Source: CAVSCR01 sp963726575 (GTDB lineage: Bacteria > Actinomycetota > Actinomycetes > JAHEKZ01). From it: a DNA stretch of 64,000 nt. Both the position numbers and the translations under genes were made by a program. Of the stretch, positions 16,187 through 24,322 are shown in pieces. The stretch's first letter is position 1, and each line of letters starts with the position of its first letter. The DNA lies in NCBI GenBank assembly GCA_963726575.1, contig CAVSCR010000003.1, forward strand, positions 186,001 through 250,000. The letters are read 5' to 3'. The notes beneath the pieces were generated by a model. It worked only from the letters and a program-made list of their open reading frames with translations, ran no database searches and was not told the origin of the DNA.

Positions 16187-17712
16187 GCGGCCCACGCCGG
16201 CACCTCGCCGCGCAGGGCCAGCGCCACCGCCACCTCGCCGGCGCCAGGTTGGTCGACCCCCGCCAGGTCGGCGACGGTCCAGGAGACCCGCAGCACCCGA
16301 TCCACCCCGCGAGCGGTCAGCGAACGGCGACTCAGCTGCTCGGTCAGCGGGAGCAGTGCGCCGTCGGCGGGTCGGAACCGGCGCCGCAGCTCTGGTCCTG
16401 GGATTTCGGCGTTGGTGCGCCAGGGGGTGTTGGCCAGTCGACTGCAGGCGCGCTCGCGCGCCTGCAGTACCCGGGTGCGCACCGACGCCGTGCTCTCGGC
16501 CGCGCCCGCCGCGAACAGGTCGGCCCGGCTGACCGGCTGGACCGGCACTCGAAGGTCGACGCGGTCCAGCAACGGGCCGGACAGGCGTCCCAGGTAGCGG
16601 ATGCGCTGGATCGGGCTGCAGGTGCACCTCACCGCGCCCGACGTCGCCAAGCCGCAGGGGCACGGGTTCGCCGCCAAGACGAGCTGGAACCGGGCGGGGT
16701 AGCTGACGGTGCCCGCCGACCGGGACAGGGTCACCACCCCGCTCTCCAGAGGTTGTCGCAAGGCATCCAGGCTGGCCCTGCCGAACTCCGGGGCCTCGTC
16801 CAGGAACAGCACGCCACGGTGGGCCAAGGAGACGGCGCCGGGGCGGGCGAGGCCACTGCCGCCCCCGACCAGCGCCGCCGCACTCGCGGTGTGGTGCGGA
16901 GCCCGAAATGGCGCGCTGGTGATCAGCGGCCGGCCCTGCGGAAGCTCACCGGCGACCGAGTGGACGGCCGTCACCTCCAGCTGTGCGGCTGGTTCCAGCA
17001 ACGGCAACAGCCCGGGCAACCGCTCGGCCAACAATGTCTTGCCGGCCCCGGGTGGACCGTGCAGGAACACGTGGTGACCGCCGGCCGCAGCGATCTCGAT
17101 CGCCTGGCGCGCCTCCAGCTGCCCCGCGACGTCGCGCAGGTCCGGCCCATCGGCCGCGTCGTCGGGCAGCGACGGAGGCAGCGCGCGCGGCAGCTCGGCA
17201 CGTCCGCGCAGGTGGGCGAGCAGGCTGCTCAGCGTGGCGACCGACACGACCTGAGCCTGCGGGACCAGGGCGGCCTCTGCGGCGTTCGCGGCCGGCACCG
17301 CCACCTTGGTGAGACCTGCCCCGACCGCCGCCATGACGGCAGGAAGCACCCCGTGCACCGGTCGAAGACCGCCGTCGAGACCGAGCTCACCGAGCATCAC
17401 CCACCCGACCAGTGACTCCGCGGGCAGCTGCTCGTGGGCGGCCAGGCAGGTGACGGCGAGGGCGAGGTCGAACCCGCTGCCGTGCTTGCGCAACGACGCG
17501 GGCGAGAGGTTGACGGTGACCCGACGCGAGGGCCACGGTTCGCCGGAGTTCAGGACGGCCGCGCGGACCCGGTCGCGCGCCTCGGACAGCGAGGTGTCGG
17601 GCAAGCCGGTGAGGGTGAAGGCCGGAATGCCCATCGCCACATCGACCTCGATCTGCACGACGTGTCCAACCACACCGCTCAACGTCACGGCATGACCGCG
17701 CGCCAGCGTCAC
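16183..17712 (-). CDS. comM: ComM/YifB-family AAA+ ATPase (Mg chelatase-like)
   Basis: A 509-residue AAA+ protein; ComM is a branch-migration helicase in natural transformation. The N-terminal ChlI-like domain has GIPAFTLTGLPDTSLSEA and VNLSPASLRKHGSGFDLA. Walker A is GPPGAGKTLLAERLPGL, and Walker B is VLFLDEAPEF. The Zn-like segment NPCPCG with a following C-T-C and the C-terminal helical lid are also in place. Coupled by 4-nt overlaps to yraN upstream and dprA downstream. Confidence 0.93.
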   Translation of the reverse strand: MTLARGHAVTLSGVVGHVVQIEVDVAMGIPAFTLTGLPDTSLSEARDRVRAAVLNSGEPWPSRRVTVNLSPASLRKHGSGFDLALAVTCLAAHEQLPAESLVGWVMLGELGLDGGLRPVHGVLPAVMAAVGAGLTKVAVPAANAAEAALVPQAQVVSVATLSSLLAHLRGRAELPRALPPSLPDDAADGPDLRDVAGQLEARQAIEIAAAGGHHVFLHGPPGAGKTLLAERLPGLLPLLEPAAQLEVTAVHSVAGELPQGRPLITSAPFRAPHHTASAAALVGGGSGLARPGAVSLAHRGVLFLDEAPEFGRASLDALRQPLESGVVTLSRSAGTVSYPARFQLVLAANPCPCGLATSGAVRCTCSPIQRIRYLGRLSGPLLDRVDLRVPVQPVSRADLFAAGAAESTASVRTRVLQARERACSRLANTPWRTNAEIPGPELRRRFRPADGALLPLTEQLSRRSLTARGVDRVLRVSWTVADLAGVDQPGAGEVAVALALRGEVPAWAA

Positions 17713-18071
17713 CAGAGATCCCCACGCCGGTGGTCCACCACGGTGGCCCCGTGCCGAGGTCGCAGGACGCCAACGATGTCGATGCGCACCTCGACCGGCC
17801 GCGCCGTCGGGTGCTCGACCAGCCAGCGAGCGGCGAGACGACGTAGCCGAGCTGCCTTGCGCGACGTCACCGCCTCGACCGGTTGGCCGAACTGGTCAGT
17901 GCTGCGGGTCTTGACCTCACACACCACCAAGGTGGTGCCGTCGAGCGCCACGATGTCGAGCTCGCCCAGGTCGCAGCGCCAGTTGCGGTCGATCACGCGC
18001 ATCCCGAGCTTGCTCAGATATCGGGCTGCGGCGTCCTCACCGAACCGACCGAGCGCGTCCTTGGCCAGCAC
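17709..18071 (-). CDS. YraN/UPF0102 family endonuclease-like protein
   Basis: A 120-residue UPF0102 protein. GRFGEDAAARYLSKLGMRVIDRNWRC-type opening, then GELDIVALDGTTLVVCEVKTR, which is the (D/E)..EVK nuclease-like core of this restriction-endonuclease-fold family. The cellular role remains uncertain. It overlaps comM by 4 nt and follows DUF2469 by 100 nt; that gap shows no gene. Confidence 0.9.
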   Translation of the reverse strand: MLAKDALGRFGEDAAARYLSKLGMRVIDRNWRCDLGELDIVALDGTTLVVCEVKTRSTDQFGQPVEAVTSRKAARLRRLAARWLVEHPTARPVEVRIDIVGVLRPRHGATVVDHRRGDLW

Positions 18072-18171
18072 ACGACCACCTCCGAACCGCGACCCTCGCG
18101 GTCCGTCCGCGTCGATTGCCGCCGACGCGAGACCAGCGGTGGAGGAGCAGACGGTGGCGTGATCCTGTGGA

Positions 18172-18495
18172 TCAGGGTTCGAAGCCTGGAGTCTTGGGCA
18201 GCTCGAGGTCGCTCTTGGCGAGCTCCTCGACGTTGACGTCCTTGAACGTGAGCACCTTGACGTTCTTGACGAAGCGGGCCGGGCGATACATGTCCCACAC
18301 CCACGCGTCGCTCATGGTGACTTCGAAGAACACCTCACCGTCGGCGCTGCGCACCTGCAGGTCGACATTGTTCGTGAGATAGAACCGGCGCTCGGTCTCG
18401 ACGACGTAGTTGAACAGACCGACGACGTCGCGGTACTCCCGATAGAGCTGCAGCTCCATGTCGGTCTCGTACTGCTCGAGATCGTCGGCACTCAC
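18172..18495 (-). CDS. DUF2469 protein (actinobacterial)
   Basis: A 107-residue protein of the actinobacteria-restricted DUF2469 family, recognised from MSADDLEQYETDMELQLYRE and YRPARFVKNVKVLTFKDVN. The whole length is the domain. Function is unknown; it is nearly always next to rnhB. GTG 18495 overlaps the rnhB stop (GTGA), so the pair is translationally coupled here too. Confidence 0.92.
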   Translation of the reverse strand: MSADDLEQYETDMELQLYREYRDVVGLFNYVVETERRFYLTNNVDLQVRSADGEVFFEVTMSDAWVWDMYRPARFVKNVKVLTFKDVNVEELAKSDLELPKTPGFEP

Positions 18496-19259
18496 GCGCT
18501 GCTCCTGTCCGTTGCCACTGCGCCTGGCACCGTGCGTGGCGGTGTCGATTCCGCCATGGCCTGCCGCCAGCCGTCGATGTCTTCTTCGCCGTCACCGAGT
18601 CGCCAGGACAGCCGGTGCAGGGGGCACGGGCCCAGCTCGGCTAGCGCCGTTTGGTGCGCCGGGCTGGCGTAGCCCTTGTTCTCGTCCCAGCCGAACTCCG
18701 GGTACGTCTTCGCGAACTCCGTCATCATCGCGTCGCGCTCGGTCTTGGCCAGGACGCTCGCCGCAGCCACCGAGGCGCAGCGCAGGTCCGCCTTGATGCG
18801 GGTTGTCACTGGAGGGGTCTGCGGCGGGGGTTCGTCGTCGAACAGCTCCGGCTGTGCCGGAGGGGAGAACCAGTCGTAGTTCCCGTCCAGTAACACCAGG
18901 TGGGGGCGCAGGGAAAGCGTCTCGAACGCACGACGACCGGCCAGCCGCAGTGCGGCGGTGAGCCCGAGCGCGTCGATCTCGGTGGCGCTGGCGTGACCAA
19001 CCGCGCAGGCCAGGGCCCAGCGTCGGATCCGCGGCACCAGCGCCCGCCGAGCGGCCGGGGTGAGCAGCTTGGAGTCGCGCAACCCCGTCGGCGGCCGTCG
19101 CACCTGGGCGTCGATCACCACGATGCCCACCGAGACCGGTCCGGCGAGCGACCCACGCCCCACCTCGTCGACGCCCGCCAACAAGGAGACGTCGTCGTTC
19201 AGCAACTGACGCTCGTGGCGCAAGCCGGGAGCTTTGCTGCTCGGTCGCCGCGTCGTCAT
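18492..19259 (-). CDS. rnhB: Ribonuclease HII
   Basis: A 255-residue enzyme that nicks at ribonucleotides in DNA and degrades RNA of RNA-DNA hybrids. Catalytic acids are in LLAGVDEVGRGSLAGP (D-E pair near residues 29-30), with a third Asp in LLDGNYDW and the Lys-Ala-Asp segment RIKADLRCASVAAASVLAK. An extra acidic/Pro-rich insert (PPAQPELFDDEPPP) interrupts the domain; similar inserts occur in actinobacteria. ATG 19259 overlaps the upstream Nudix stop. Confidence 0.93.
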   Translation of the reverse strand: MTTRRPSSKAPGLRHERQLLNDDVSLLAGVDEVGRGSLAGPVSVGIVVIDAQVRRPPTGLRDSKLLTPAARRALVPRIRRWALACAVGHASATEIDALGLTAALRLAGRRAFETLSLRPHLVLLDGNYDWFSPPAQPELFDDEPPPQTPPVTTRIKADLRCASVAAASVLAKTERDAMMTEFAKTYPEFGWDENKGYASPAHQTALAELGPCPLHRLSWRLGDGEEDIDGWRQAMAESTPPRTVPGAVATDRSSA

Positions 19260-19750
19260 GGCAGAACCGCTCCCATGAGCTCGACCGGGGTCGGCGGCGG
19301 TCCGTCGCGCAACAGCTGAGCCAACCGGTCGGCCAGATCCGGCGGGGCGACCAGCTCGGTGCAGGCCCGGATCTGCTCGACGCCCCACCAGGCATGGCCG
19401 GTGAGGTAGCGCTGCTCCACCGGCTCGCGACCGGTGGGGTCGACATCGTGACCGACCACCCGGACGTGGAAGTACACCTCGTCCTGGTCGTAGAGGACCC
19501 CGTCGAAGGAGAACCGCAACGTGCGGTGCCACACCACCGGGCCGACGTCGTCCAGGCGGAGGCCGACTTCTTCGTGCAGCTCACGACGGGCCGCCTGCTC
19601 CGGCGTCTCATCTGGGTCGATGCCACCGCCAGGGGTGTGCCAGATCGCGTACTGCGGGCGGGCCGGGTCGCCGCCGCACAGCAACAGCATCCGGTCGGAG
19701 TCGTCGAAGACGACCACCCGGGCCGAGCGTCGCGCCACCGCCTCGGTCAT
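19256..19750 (-). CDS. Nudix hydrolase
   Basis: A 164-residue Nudix protein. The Nudix box is complete: GGIDPDETPEQAARRELHEE followed by VGL. It also has the typical first strands (SARVVVFDDSDRMLLL). Substrate cannot be inferred, since the family cleaves many X-linked nucleoside diphosphates. ATG 19750 is chosen over an upstream ATG because it begins the domain and lies 10 nt after lepB. It is coupled by ATGA to rnhB. Confidence 0.88.
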   Translation of the reverse strand: MTEAVARRSARVVVFDDSDRMLLLCGGDPARPQYAIWHTPGGGIDPDETPEQAARRELHEEVGLRLDDVGPVVWHRTLRFSFDGVLYDQDEVYFHVRVVGHDVDPTGREPVEQRYLTGHAWWGVEQIRACTELVAPPDLADRLAQLLRDGPPPTPVELMGAVLP

Positions 19751-19760
19751 GACGTCGAGC

Positions 19761-20525
19761 CTAGGGCGACGAGGCGGCATGCCGGGGATCGGCGGCCGGC
19801 ACCGTGTCGAACGTGGCGGGCACCGAGATCCACGAGGCTCGGCTGATCGGCCAGAAGACGGCCACCGCCCGGCCCACGACGTCAGACTCCGGGACGAACC
19901 CGTGCCCCGGGGGCTGCAGGCGGGAGTCCCGCGAAACCGACCGGTGGTCCCCCATCACCCACAGGTCACCGGGTGGAACCGTGATGTCGAACCGGCACTT
20001 GCCCGTGGCATCGGGACAGTCGACCGGGTTGTTCCCGGGGAACAGGTAGGTCTCGTCCAAGGGCTGGCCGTTGACGGTCACCCGGCCCTGGGCATCGCAG
20101 CACGCGACGTGATCGCCACCGACGCCGATCACGCGTTTGACCAGGTCGCCCTCGGTGACCGCCGGCACCAGACCGATGTCGCGCAACCCTCTGGTCCACA
20201 GCGGGTCGGACTGCGGCGGGGTGGGCGGAAGCCAGCCGCCGGGGTCCTTGAAGACGACGACCTGACCGCGGTGCACCGAGCCGATGGAGGTGGACAGCTT
20301 GCTGACCAGGATGCGGTCGCCGGGCAGCAGGGTGTTCTCCATCGACCCGGACGGGATGTAGAACGCCTGCGCGATGAACAGGCGCACCAAGAAGACGACG
20401 AGGAGCGCGAAGAGGGCCAGCAGCAGCGTCTCGATGGCGGAGCGACGTCGGTTCGCCCTACTGCGCCCAGCCGGCGGGACCGGCTCGCCAGTAGAGACGT
20501 CGATGCCACGCACAGGGTCACTCAC
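19761..20525 (-). CDS. lepB: Type I signal peptidase (second copy)
   Basis: A 254-residue membrane-anchored serine protease that removes signal peptides from exported proteins. One N-terminal membrane helix (about 31-52), then the catalytic Ser in YIPSGSMENTL, the catalytic Lys in LVKRVIGVGGD, and the box GDLWVMGDHRSVSRDSR. It overlaps the upstream signal peptidase gene by 8 nt. Only about 40 percent of its sequence matches the neighbour by eye, so the two copies are old paralogues. Tandem signal peptidases beside rplS are also known in Streptomyces. Confidence 0.92.
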   Translation of the reverse strand: MSDPVRGIDVSTGEPVPPAGRSRANRRRSAIETLLLALFALLVVFLVRLFIAQAFYIPSGSMENTLLPGDRILVSKLSTSIGSVHRGQVVVFKDPGGWLPPTPPQSDPLWTRGLRDIGLVPAVTEGDLVKRVIGVGGDHVACCDAQGRVTVNGQPLDETYLFPGNNPVDCPDATGKCRFDITVPPGDLWVMGDHRSVSRDSRLQPPGHGFVPESDVVGRAVAVFWPISRASWISVPATFDTVPAADPRHAASSP

Positions 20526-21372
20526 GCGCCACAGCTCGGCGTTTCGACGACCGGAGGAACCACCACACCACGAGCCCCATGACGATGAGCGCGACGACGA
20601 TCAGGATCGGCGCCATCGGCGGGCCGCCGGCGTCAGGCGCCAGAGCCGGAGTGAGGAAGGTGGCCGGGATCGGCAGCAACGTCGCGCGGCTCAACGGCCA
20701 CACGATGGCGAACGCCCGACCGACGACCCGACTCTCGGGCACCATGCCGCCACCGGGATCGCCCAGGTACGAGCGCGAGTCCTTCGAGTCGGAGCGGTGG
20801 TCGCCCATCACCCAGAGCTTTCCCGCCGGCACGACGACGTCGAAGGTCTGCATCGACGGGGCGTCACCGGGATACAGGTACGGCTCGGTGAGCGGTTGGC
20901 CGTTGACCGTGACCCGACCGCGTGGGTCGCAACAGCGCACCCGGTCGCCCGGCACGCCGATGACCCGCTTGATGAAGTCCTTCTCGTTGACGGTCGGCAG
21001 CCCGAGTGCGCTCGCCGTCCACTGCAGTGCCCGACTGATCGGGTTCGACGGCTCGGCAACCGACACCTCGGGCGCGAAGGAGTCGACCCCGTTGAACACC
21101 ACGATGTCGCCGCGCTGGATGTCGCGGAAGCGGTAGGTCAGTTTGCTGACCAGCACGCGATCACCTGGCTGCAACGTGTTCTGCATCGAGCCTGACGGGA
21201 TGTAGAACGCCTGCACCAGGAAGGTCTTGATGAGCAACGCAAGTGCGAGCGCGATCAGGGCCAGAATGGGGAGTTCGCGCCACAGAGACGACCGCCGCGG
21301 TGCCGCTGTGGAGGTGGGCAGGATCGGCGCGTCAGCAGGCGCCCCGGCGCCGGGGGCAGCGTCGGCGTCCAT
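20518..21372 (-). CDS. lepB: Type I signal peptidase (first copy, with C-terminal membrane helix)
   Basis: A 284-residue signal peptidase. N-terminal helix at about 35-54, catalytic Ser in YIPSGSMQNTL, catalytic Lys in FIKRVIGVPGD, and GKLWVMGDHRSDSKDSR. Unlike its neighbour it ends with a second hydrophobic helix (APILIVVALIVMGLVVWWFL) and a basic tail, so both ends are anchored. The gene follows rplS by 47 nt. Two paralogues may split substrates, but this cannot be read from sequence. Confidence 0.93.
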   Translation of the reverse strand: MDADAAPGAGAPADAPILPTSTAAPRRSSLWRELPILALIALALALLIKTFLVQAFYIPSGSMQNTLQPGDRVLVSKLTYRFRDIQRGDIVVFNGVDSFAPEVSVAEPSNPISRALQWTASALGLPTVNEKDFIKRVIGVPGDRVRCCDPRGRVTVNGQPLTEPYLYPGDAPSMQTFDVVVPAGKLWVMGDHRSDSKDSRSYLGDPGGGMVPESRVVGRAFAIVWPLSRATLLPIPATFLTPALAPDAGGPPMAPILIVVALIVMGLVVWWFLRSSKRRAVARE

Positions 21373-21419
21373 GGGCCGAGCCTAGATCTGGTCCGGCTCG
21401 ACGCCGGTCACGGGGCGAG

Positions 21420-21842
21420 TCACTCGGCAGCGGACGAGGAAGGGGACGAGGAAGGGGCTGAGGAGGGGGCTGAGGAAGCGGCGGACGGGTCCTCGCGGCT
21501 CTCGCGACGCTCCTTGATCTTGGCCTTCTTGCCGCGCAGCTCGCGCAGGTAGTACAGCTTGGCCCGGCGCACGTCACCACGGGTCACGATCTCGATGTGG
21601 TCGATGATCGGGGAGTGAACGGGGAACGTGCGCTCCACCCCGACGCCGTAGGACACCTTGCGGACGGTGAACGTCTCGCGAACACCTCCGCCGGCGCGCC
21701 TGATGACCACGCCCTGGAAGACCTGGATGCGGCTCTTGTTGCCTTCGACGACCCGCACGTGCACCTTCAGGGTGTCACCGGGCCGGAAGGCGGGGATGTC
21801 GCTGCGCAATGACGCGGCGTCAACGGCGTCGAGCTTCTGCAT
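21420..21842 (-). CDS. rplS: 50S ribosomal protein L19
   Basis: A 140-residue L19. ATG 21842 (MQKLDAVDAASLRSDIPAF) has GAGGAG 7 nt upstream. Core marks: GDTLKVHVRVVEGNKSRIQV and the FQGVVIRRAG segment, VERTFPVHSP, and RAKLYYLRELRGKKAKIKE. The core ends near residue 117; the rest is a Ser/Ala/Pro tail encoded by short repeats of about 12 bp. L19 lies at the 30S-50S interface. Confidence 0.95.
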   Translation of the reverse strand: MQKLDAVDAASLRSDIPAFRPGDTLKVHVRVVEGNKSRIQVFQGVVIRRAGGGVRETFTVRKVSYGVGVERTFPVHSPIIDHIEIVTRGDVRRAKLYYLRELRGKKAKIKERRESREDPSAASSAPSSAPSSSPSSSAAE

Positions 21843-21877
21843 GAGGTCTCCTCGCGGTGCCACAGGTCACCCACGGT

Positions 21878-21899
21878 CTGCACGCGAGCGAGCGTGCAG
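21878..21899 (-). promoter_or_regulatory. Hairpin in the rplS leader
   Basis: A perfect 8-bp inverted repeat, CTGCACGC-GAGCGA-GCGTGCAG, lies 36-57 nt upstream of the rplS start within the 125-nt trmD-rplS gap. No U-run follows, so it is not an obvious terminator. It could be an L19 autoregulatory element or a processing site. Confidence 0.35.
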
Positions 21900-21967
21900 C
21901 GGTGCGGTCATTTGATGGCGTCCGGCGACGCGCATCCCCCTGTGGCAGGAGGCGGCTGGGCGCGGGT

Positions 21968-22762
21968 TCAGTGTGCCACAGGCGGCGGCGCCGGCCGAAC
22001 TCGCCCGTGGTCCACCACCCAGCCGAGCTCGGCCAGCACGGCGAGGTCGCTTCCGTCCAGCGTCGCCGGGTCCAGTGCCGCCACCAGGTCGGGGCGGACG
22101 TCGGCGGTCCGGCGCAGTGAGGCCTCGCGGCGCCAGCGAGCCACTCCTGCGTGATCCCCGGACAGCAGCACCTCGGGAACCCGCCGCCCGGCCCAGGTGG
22201 CCGGCTTCGTGTAGGCGGGGGCTTCGAGCAGGCCGTCCTCGTGCGACTCCTCGACGAGGGACTCACGGTTGCCGACGACACCGGGGCGCAGGCGGGCCAC
22301 GGCCTCGATGATGGCCAGCACGGCCACTTCGCCACCGCCCAGCACGTAGTCGCCCAGGGAGATCTGGTCCACCCGGCCCTGCTCAGCGAGCAGGTCGACC
22401 ACGCGCTGGTCGATCCCTTCGAACCTGCCGCAGGCGAAGGCCAGTCGCGCCTCCGCGGCCAGCTCTCGGGCCAGCGCCTGGGAGAACGGTCTGCCAGCCG
22501 GGGTGGGCACCACCCAACGCGGCCGTGGGTCGAGCGCGGCGTCGACGTGGGCGATAGCGCGCCCCCAGGGCTCGGGGCGCATGACCATGCCGGGCCCCCC
22601 GCCGGCTGGAGTGTCGTCGACGCTGCGATGGCGGTCGTCGGTGAAGTCGCGCAGGTCGTGGACCTGGAGGTCGAGCACGCCGGCGTCGGCAGCGCGACCG
22701 ATCAGCGAGAGCCGCAGCGGAGCCAGGTACTCGGGGAAGATCGTGACGACGTCGATGCGCAT
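21968..22762 (-). CDS. trmD: tRNA (guanine37-N1)-methyltransferase
   Basis: A 264-residue SPOUT enzyme methylating G37 of tRNAs read by proline, leucine and arginine codons, which prevents +1 frameshifting. Marks: MRIDVVTIFPEY, DDTPAGGGPGMVM, CGRFEGIDQRV, and the trefoil-knot segment ISLGDYVLGGGEVAVLA. It follows rimM by 11 nt and is read rpsP-khpA-rimM-trmD-rplS, the standard order. Confidence 0.96.
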   Translation of the reverse strand: MRIDVVTIFPEYLAPLRLSLIGRAADAGVLDLQVHDLRDFTDDRHRSVDDTPAGGGPGMVMRPEPWGRAIAHVDAALDPRPRWVVPTPAGRPFSQALARELAAEARLAFACGRFEGIDQRVVDLLAEQGRVDQISLGDYVLGGGEVAVLAIIEAVARLRPGVVGNRESLVEESHEDGLLEAPAYTKPATWAGRRVPEVLLSGDHAGVARWRREASLRRTADVRPDLVAALDPATLDGSDLAVLAELGWVVDHGRVRPAPPPVAH

Positions 22763-22773
22763 CCCGGTGCGCC

Positions 22774-23289
22774 TCAGCCCAGCTCGTCGAACAAGCCGGC
22801 GGGTGGGTCCACGACAACGTGGCCCGCGTCCAGGTCGACGATCGGCACCAGGGCAACGACAAAGGGGACGAGGGCCTCACCACCATCGGGTTTGGTCACC
22901 GCGAGGAGGTCCTGGCCCGGCAGGTGCACCAGCTCGGCCACGGTGCCCAACGGCTGACCGTTCACGTCGACTGCCCGCAGTCCGACCAGCTGGTGGTCGT
23001 AGAACTCCTCGGGATCTTCCGGGCGCAGCGCCGGGTCGATGTCGGCCTCGAGCAGCACACCGCGCAGCGCCTCGGCGGCCCCGCGATCGCCCACGCCCAC
23101 GAAGCTCGCCAGGACGCGTCCGGAGTGGTCGCGCAGGTGCTCGATGGTCAACGGACCAGCCGATTCCGGCGTCGTCAGCAGTGGCGTCCCCGGGGCCAAG
23201 CGCAGCTCGGGCTCGTCGGTGCGTACGTCGAGGACGACGTCACCGCGGATCCCGTGCGCCCTGGCGATGCGCGCCACGACCACGCGCAC
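22774..23289 (-). CDS. rimM: 16S rRNA processing protein RimM
   Basis: A 171-residue 30S assembly factor that binds S19 and matures the 3' domain of 16S rRNA. N-terminal beta-barrel with VVVARIARAHGIRGDV; C-terminal PRC-barrel with EEFYDHQLVGLRAVDV and GEALVPFV near the end, followed by a final DPPAGL. Length is normal. It lies 9 nt after the KH-domain gene. Confidence 0.94.
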   Translation of the reverse strand: MRVVVARIARAHGIRGDVVLDVRTDEPELRLAPGTPLLTTPESAGPLTIEHLRDHSGRVLASFVGVGDRGAAEALRGVLLEADIDPALRPEDPEEFYDHQLVGLRAVDVNGQPLGTVAELVHLPGQDLLAVTKPDGGEALVPFVVALVPIVDLDAGHVVVDPPAGLFDELG

Positions 23290-23298
23290 GAAAACGCC

Positions 23299-23553
23299 TC
23301 AGCGGCCGGTGACCGTGTCGACGAAGTCGACGCGCACCTTGCGACCGGCCAGGGCCTCGACCACGGTTCGCAGTGACGTGGCCGTGCGGCCACCCCGGCC
23401 GATGACGCGGCCCAAGTCGTCCGGATGCACGCGCACCTCGACCAGGGACCCGGAGCGTTGCCCGCCGCGGCGCATGGTGCGCGAGCGCACCTCGACCTCG
23501 TCAGGGTTGTCGACGATGCCTCCGACGAGGTGCTCGAGGGCTTCCTCGATCAC
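23299..23553 (-). CDS. khpA: KhpA-type KH-domain RNA-binding protein
   Basis: An 84-residue single-KH-domain protein. The GXXG loop is in VIGRGGRTATSLRTVV, near residue 52, and the protein opens with the typical MIEEALEHLVGGIVDNPDEV. KhpA homologues bind RNA as part of a KhpA/KhpB pair in Gram-positive bacteria. It begins 2 nt after the rpsP stop and is thus tightly linked to it. Confidence 0.93.
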   Translation of the reverse strand: MIEEALEHLVGGIVDNPDEVEVRSRTMRRGGQRSGSLVEVRVHPDDLGRVIGRGGRTATSLRTVVEALAGRKVRVDFVDTVTGR

Positions 23554-23555
23554 CG

Positions 23556-24140
23556 TCAGGCCTTCGCGGTGTCGTCGGCGGGAGCCTCGGCAGCGTCGGC
23601 GGGAGCCTCGGCAGCGTCGGCGGGAGCCTCGGCAGCGTCGGACGTGTCGCCGGCGTCGCCGGTGTCGACGACCTCGACCTTGTCCTCGACCGGGGCCTCG
23701 AGCGGAGCCTCGAGCGGAGCCTCGACCGGGGCCGCAGCCTTCGGCTCGGCCTTGGCGGCCCTCTTCGCCCGGGCCGGCTTGGCCTCCGCGGCGGACTCGG
23801 AGTCCTTGTTCTTCAGCGCCGCCTCGTAGGCGAGCTTCTTGTCGGCCTTGGGCTCGGCGATCTTCATGGGCGGCGGAGCCGGCTCACCCTTGAACTTCTG
23901 CCAGTCGCCGGTCACCCGCAAGATCGCGGCGACGGCCTCGGTGGGCTGAGCGCCCACGCCGAGCCAGTACTGCACCCGGTCGGAGTCCAACGTGATGATG
24001 GACGGGTCATGGATCGGGTGGTACTGCCCGATCTCCTCGATGGCGCGACCGCCCCGCTTCGTGCGGGCGTCGGCGATCACGATGCGGTAGTGCGGTTCAC
24101 GCATCTTGCCGATGCGCTTGAGCTTGATCTTGACGGCCAC
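23556..24140 (-). CDS. rpsP: 30S ribosomal protein S16 with a long acidic tail
   Basis: A 194-residue S16; the usual core is about 80-110 residues. GTG 24140 starts VAVKIKLKRIGKMREPHYRI with AGGAG 9 nt upstream. Other marks: DARTKRGGRAIEEIGQYHP and LGVGAQPTEAV. From residue ~115 the protein becomes a Lys/Ala/Glu then Glu/Ala/Pro/Asp-rich tail, made largely of tandem repeats (AEAPADA three times, EAPL repeats). Long tails on S16 are frequent in actinobacteria; no function is known to me. Confidence 0.95.
   Translation of the reverse strand: MAVKIKLKRIGKMREPHYRIVIADARTKRGGRAIEEIGQYHPIHDPSIITLDSDRVQYWLGVGAQPTEAVAAILRVTGDWQKFKGEPAPPPMKIAEPKADKKLAYEAALKNKDSESAAEAKPARAKRAAKAEPKAAAPVEAPLEAPLEAPVEDKVEVVDTGDAGDTSDAAEAPADAAEAPADAAEAPADDTAKA
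23574..23636. repeat. 21-bp tandem repeat in the rpsP tail (3 copies)
   Basis: Three identical copies of GTCGGCGGGAGCCTCGGCAGC. On the coding (minus) strand they give AEAPADA-type heptads. A separate run of 12-bp units (CCTCGAGCGGAG, last copy variant) lies at 23696-23731 and encodes EAPL/EAPV. Both unit lengths keep the frame. Confidence 0.9.
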
Positions 24141-24322
24141 GGGACGTGGATCTCCTGATTCGCGTTCGCTGGTGAGCGGGCGGCTGCGCGTGGGGTGCGA
24201 TGCCGACGGCCCGAGGGACCTGACCACCTGATGGGTTGAGAGGGCCCGCCAGGGATCGAGTTCGCGGTCATTGTGCCAGAACGCCGCCGACCGGCGAAAA
24301 CGCGCGTGCGGTGTGGCCCGGA

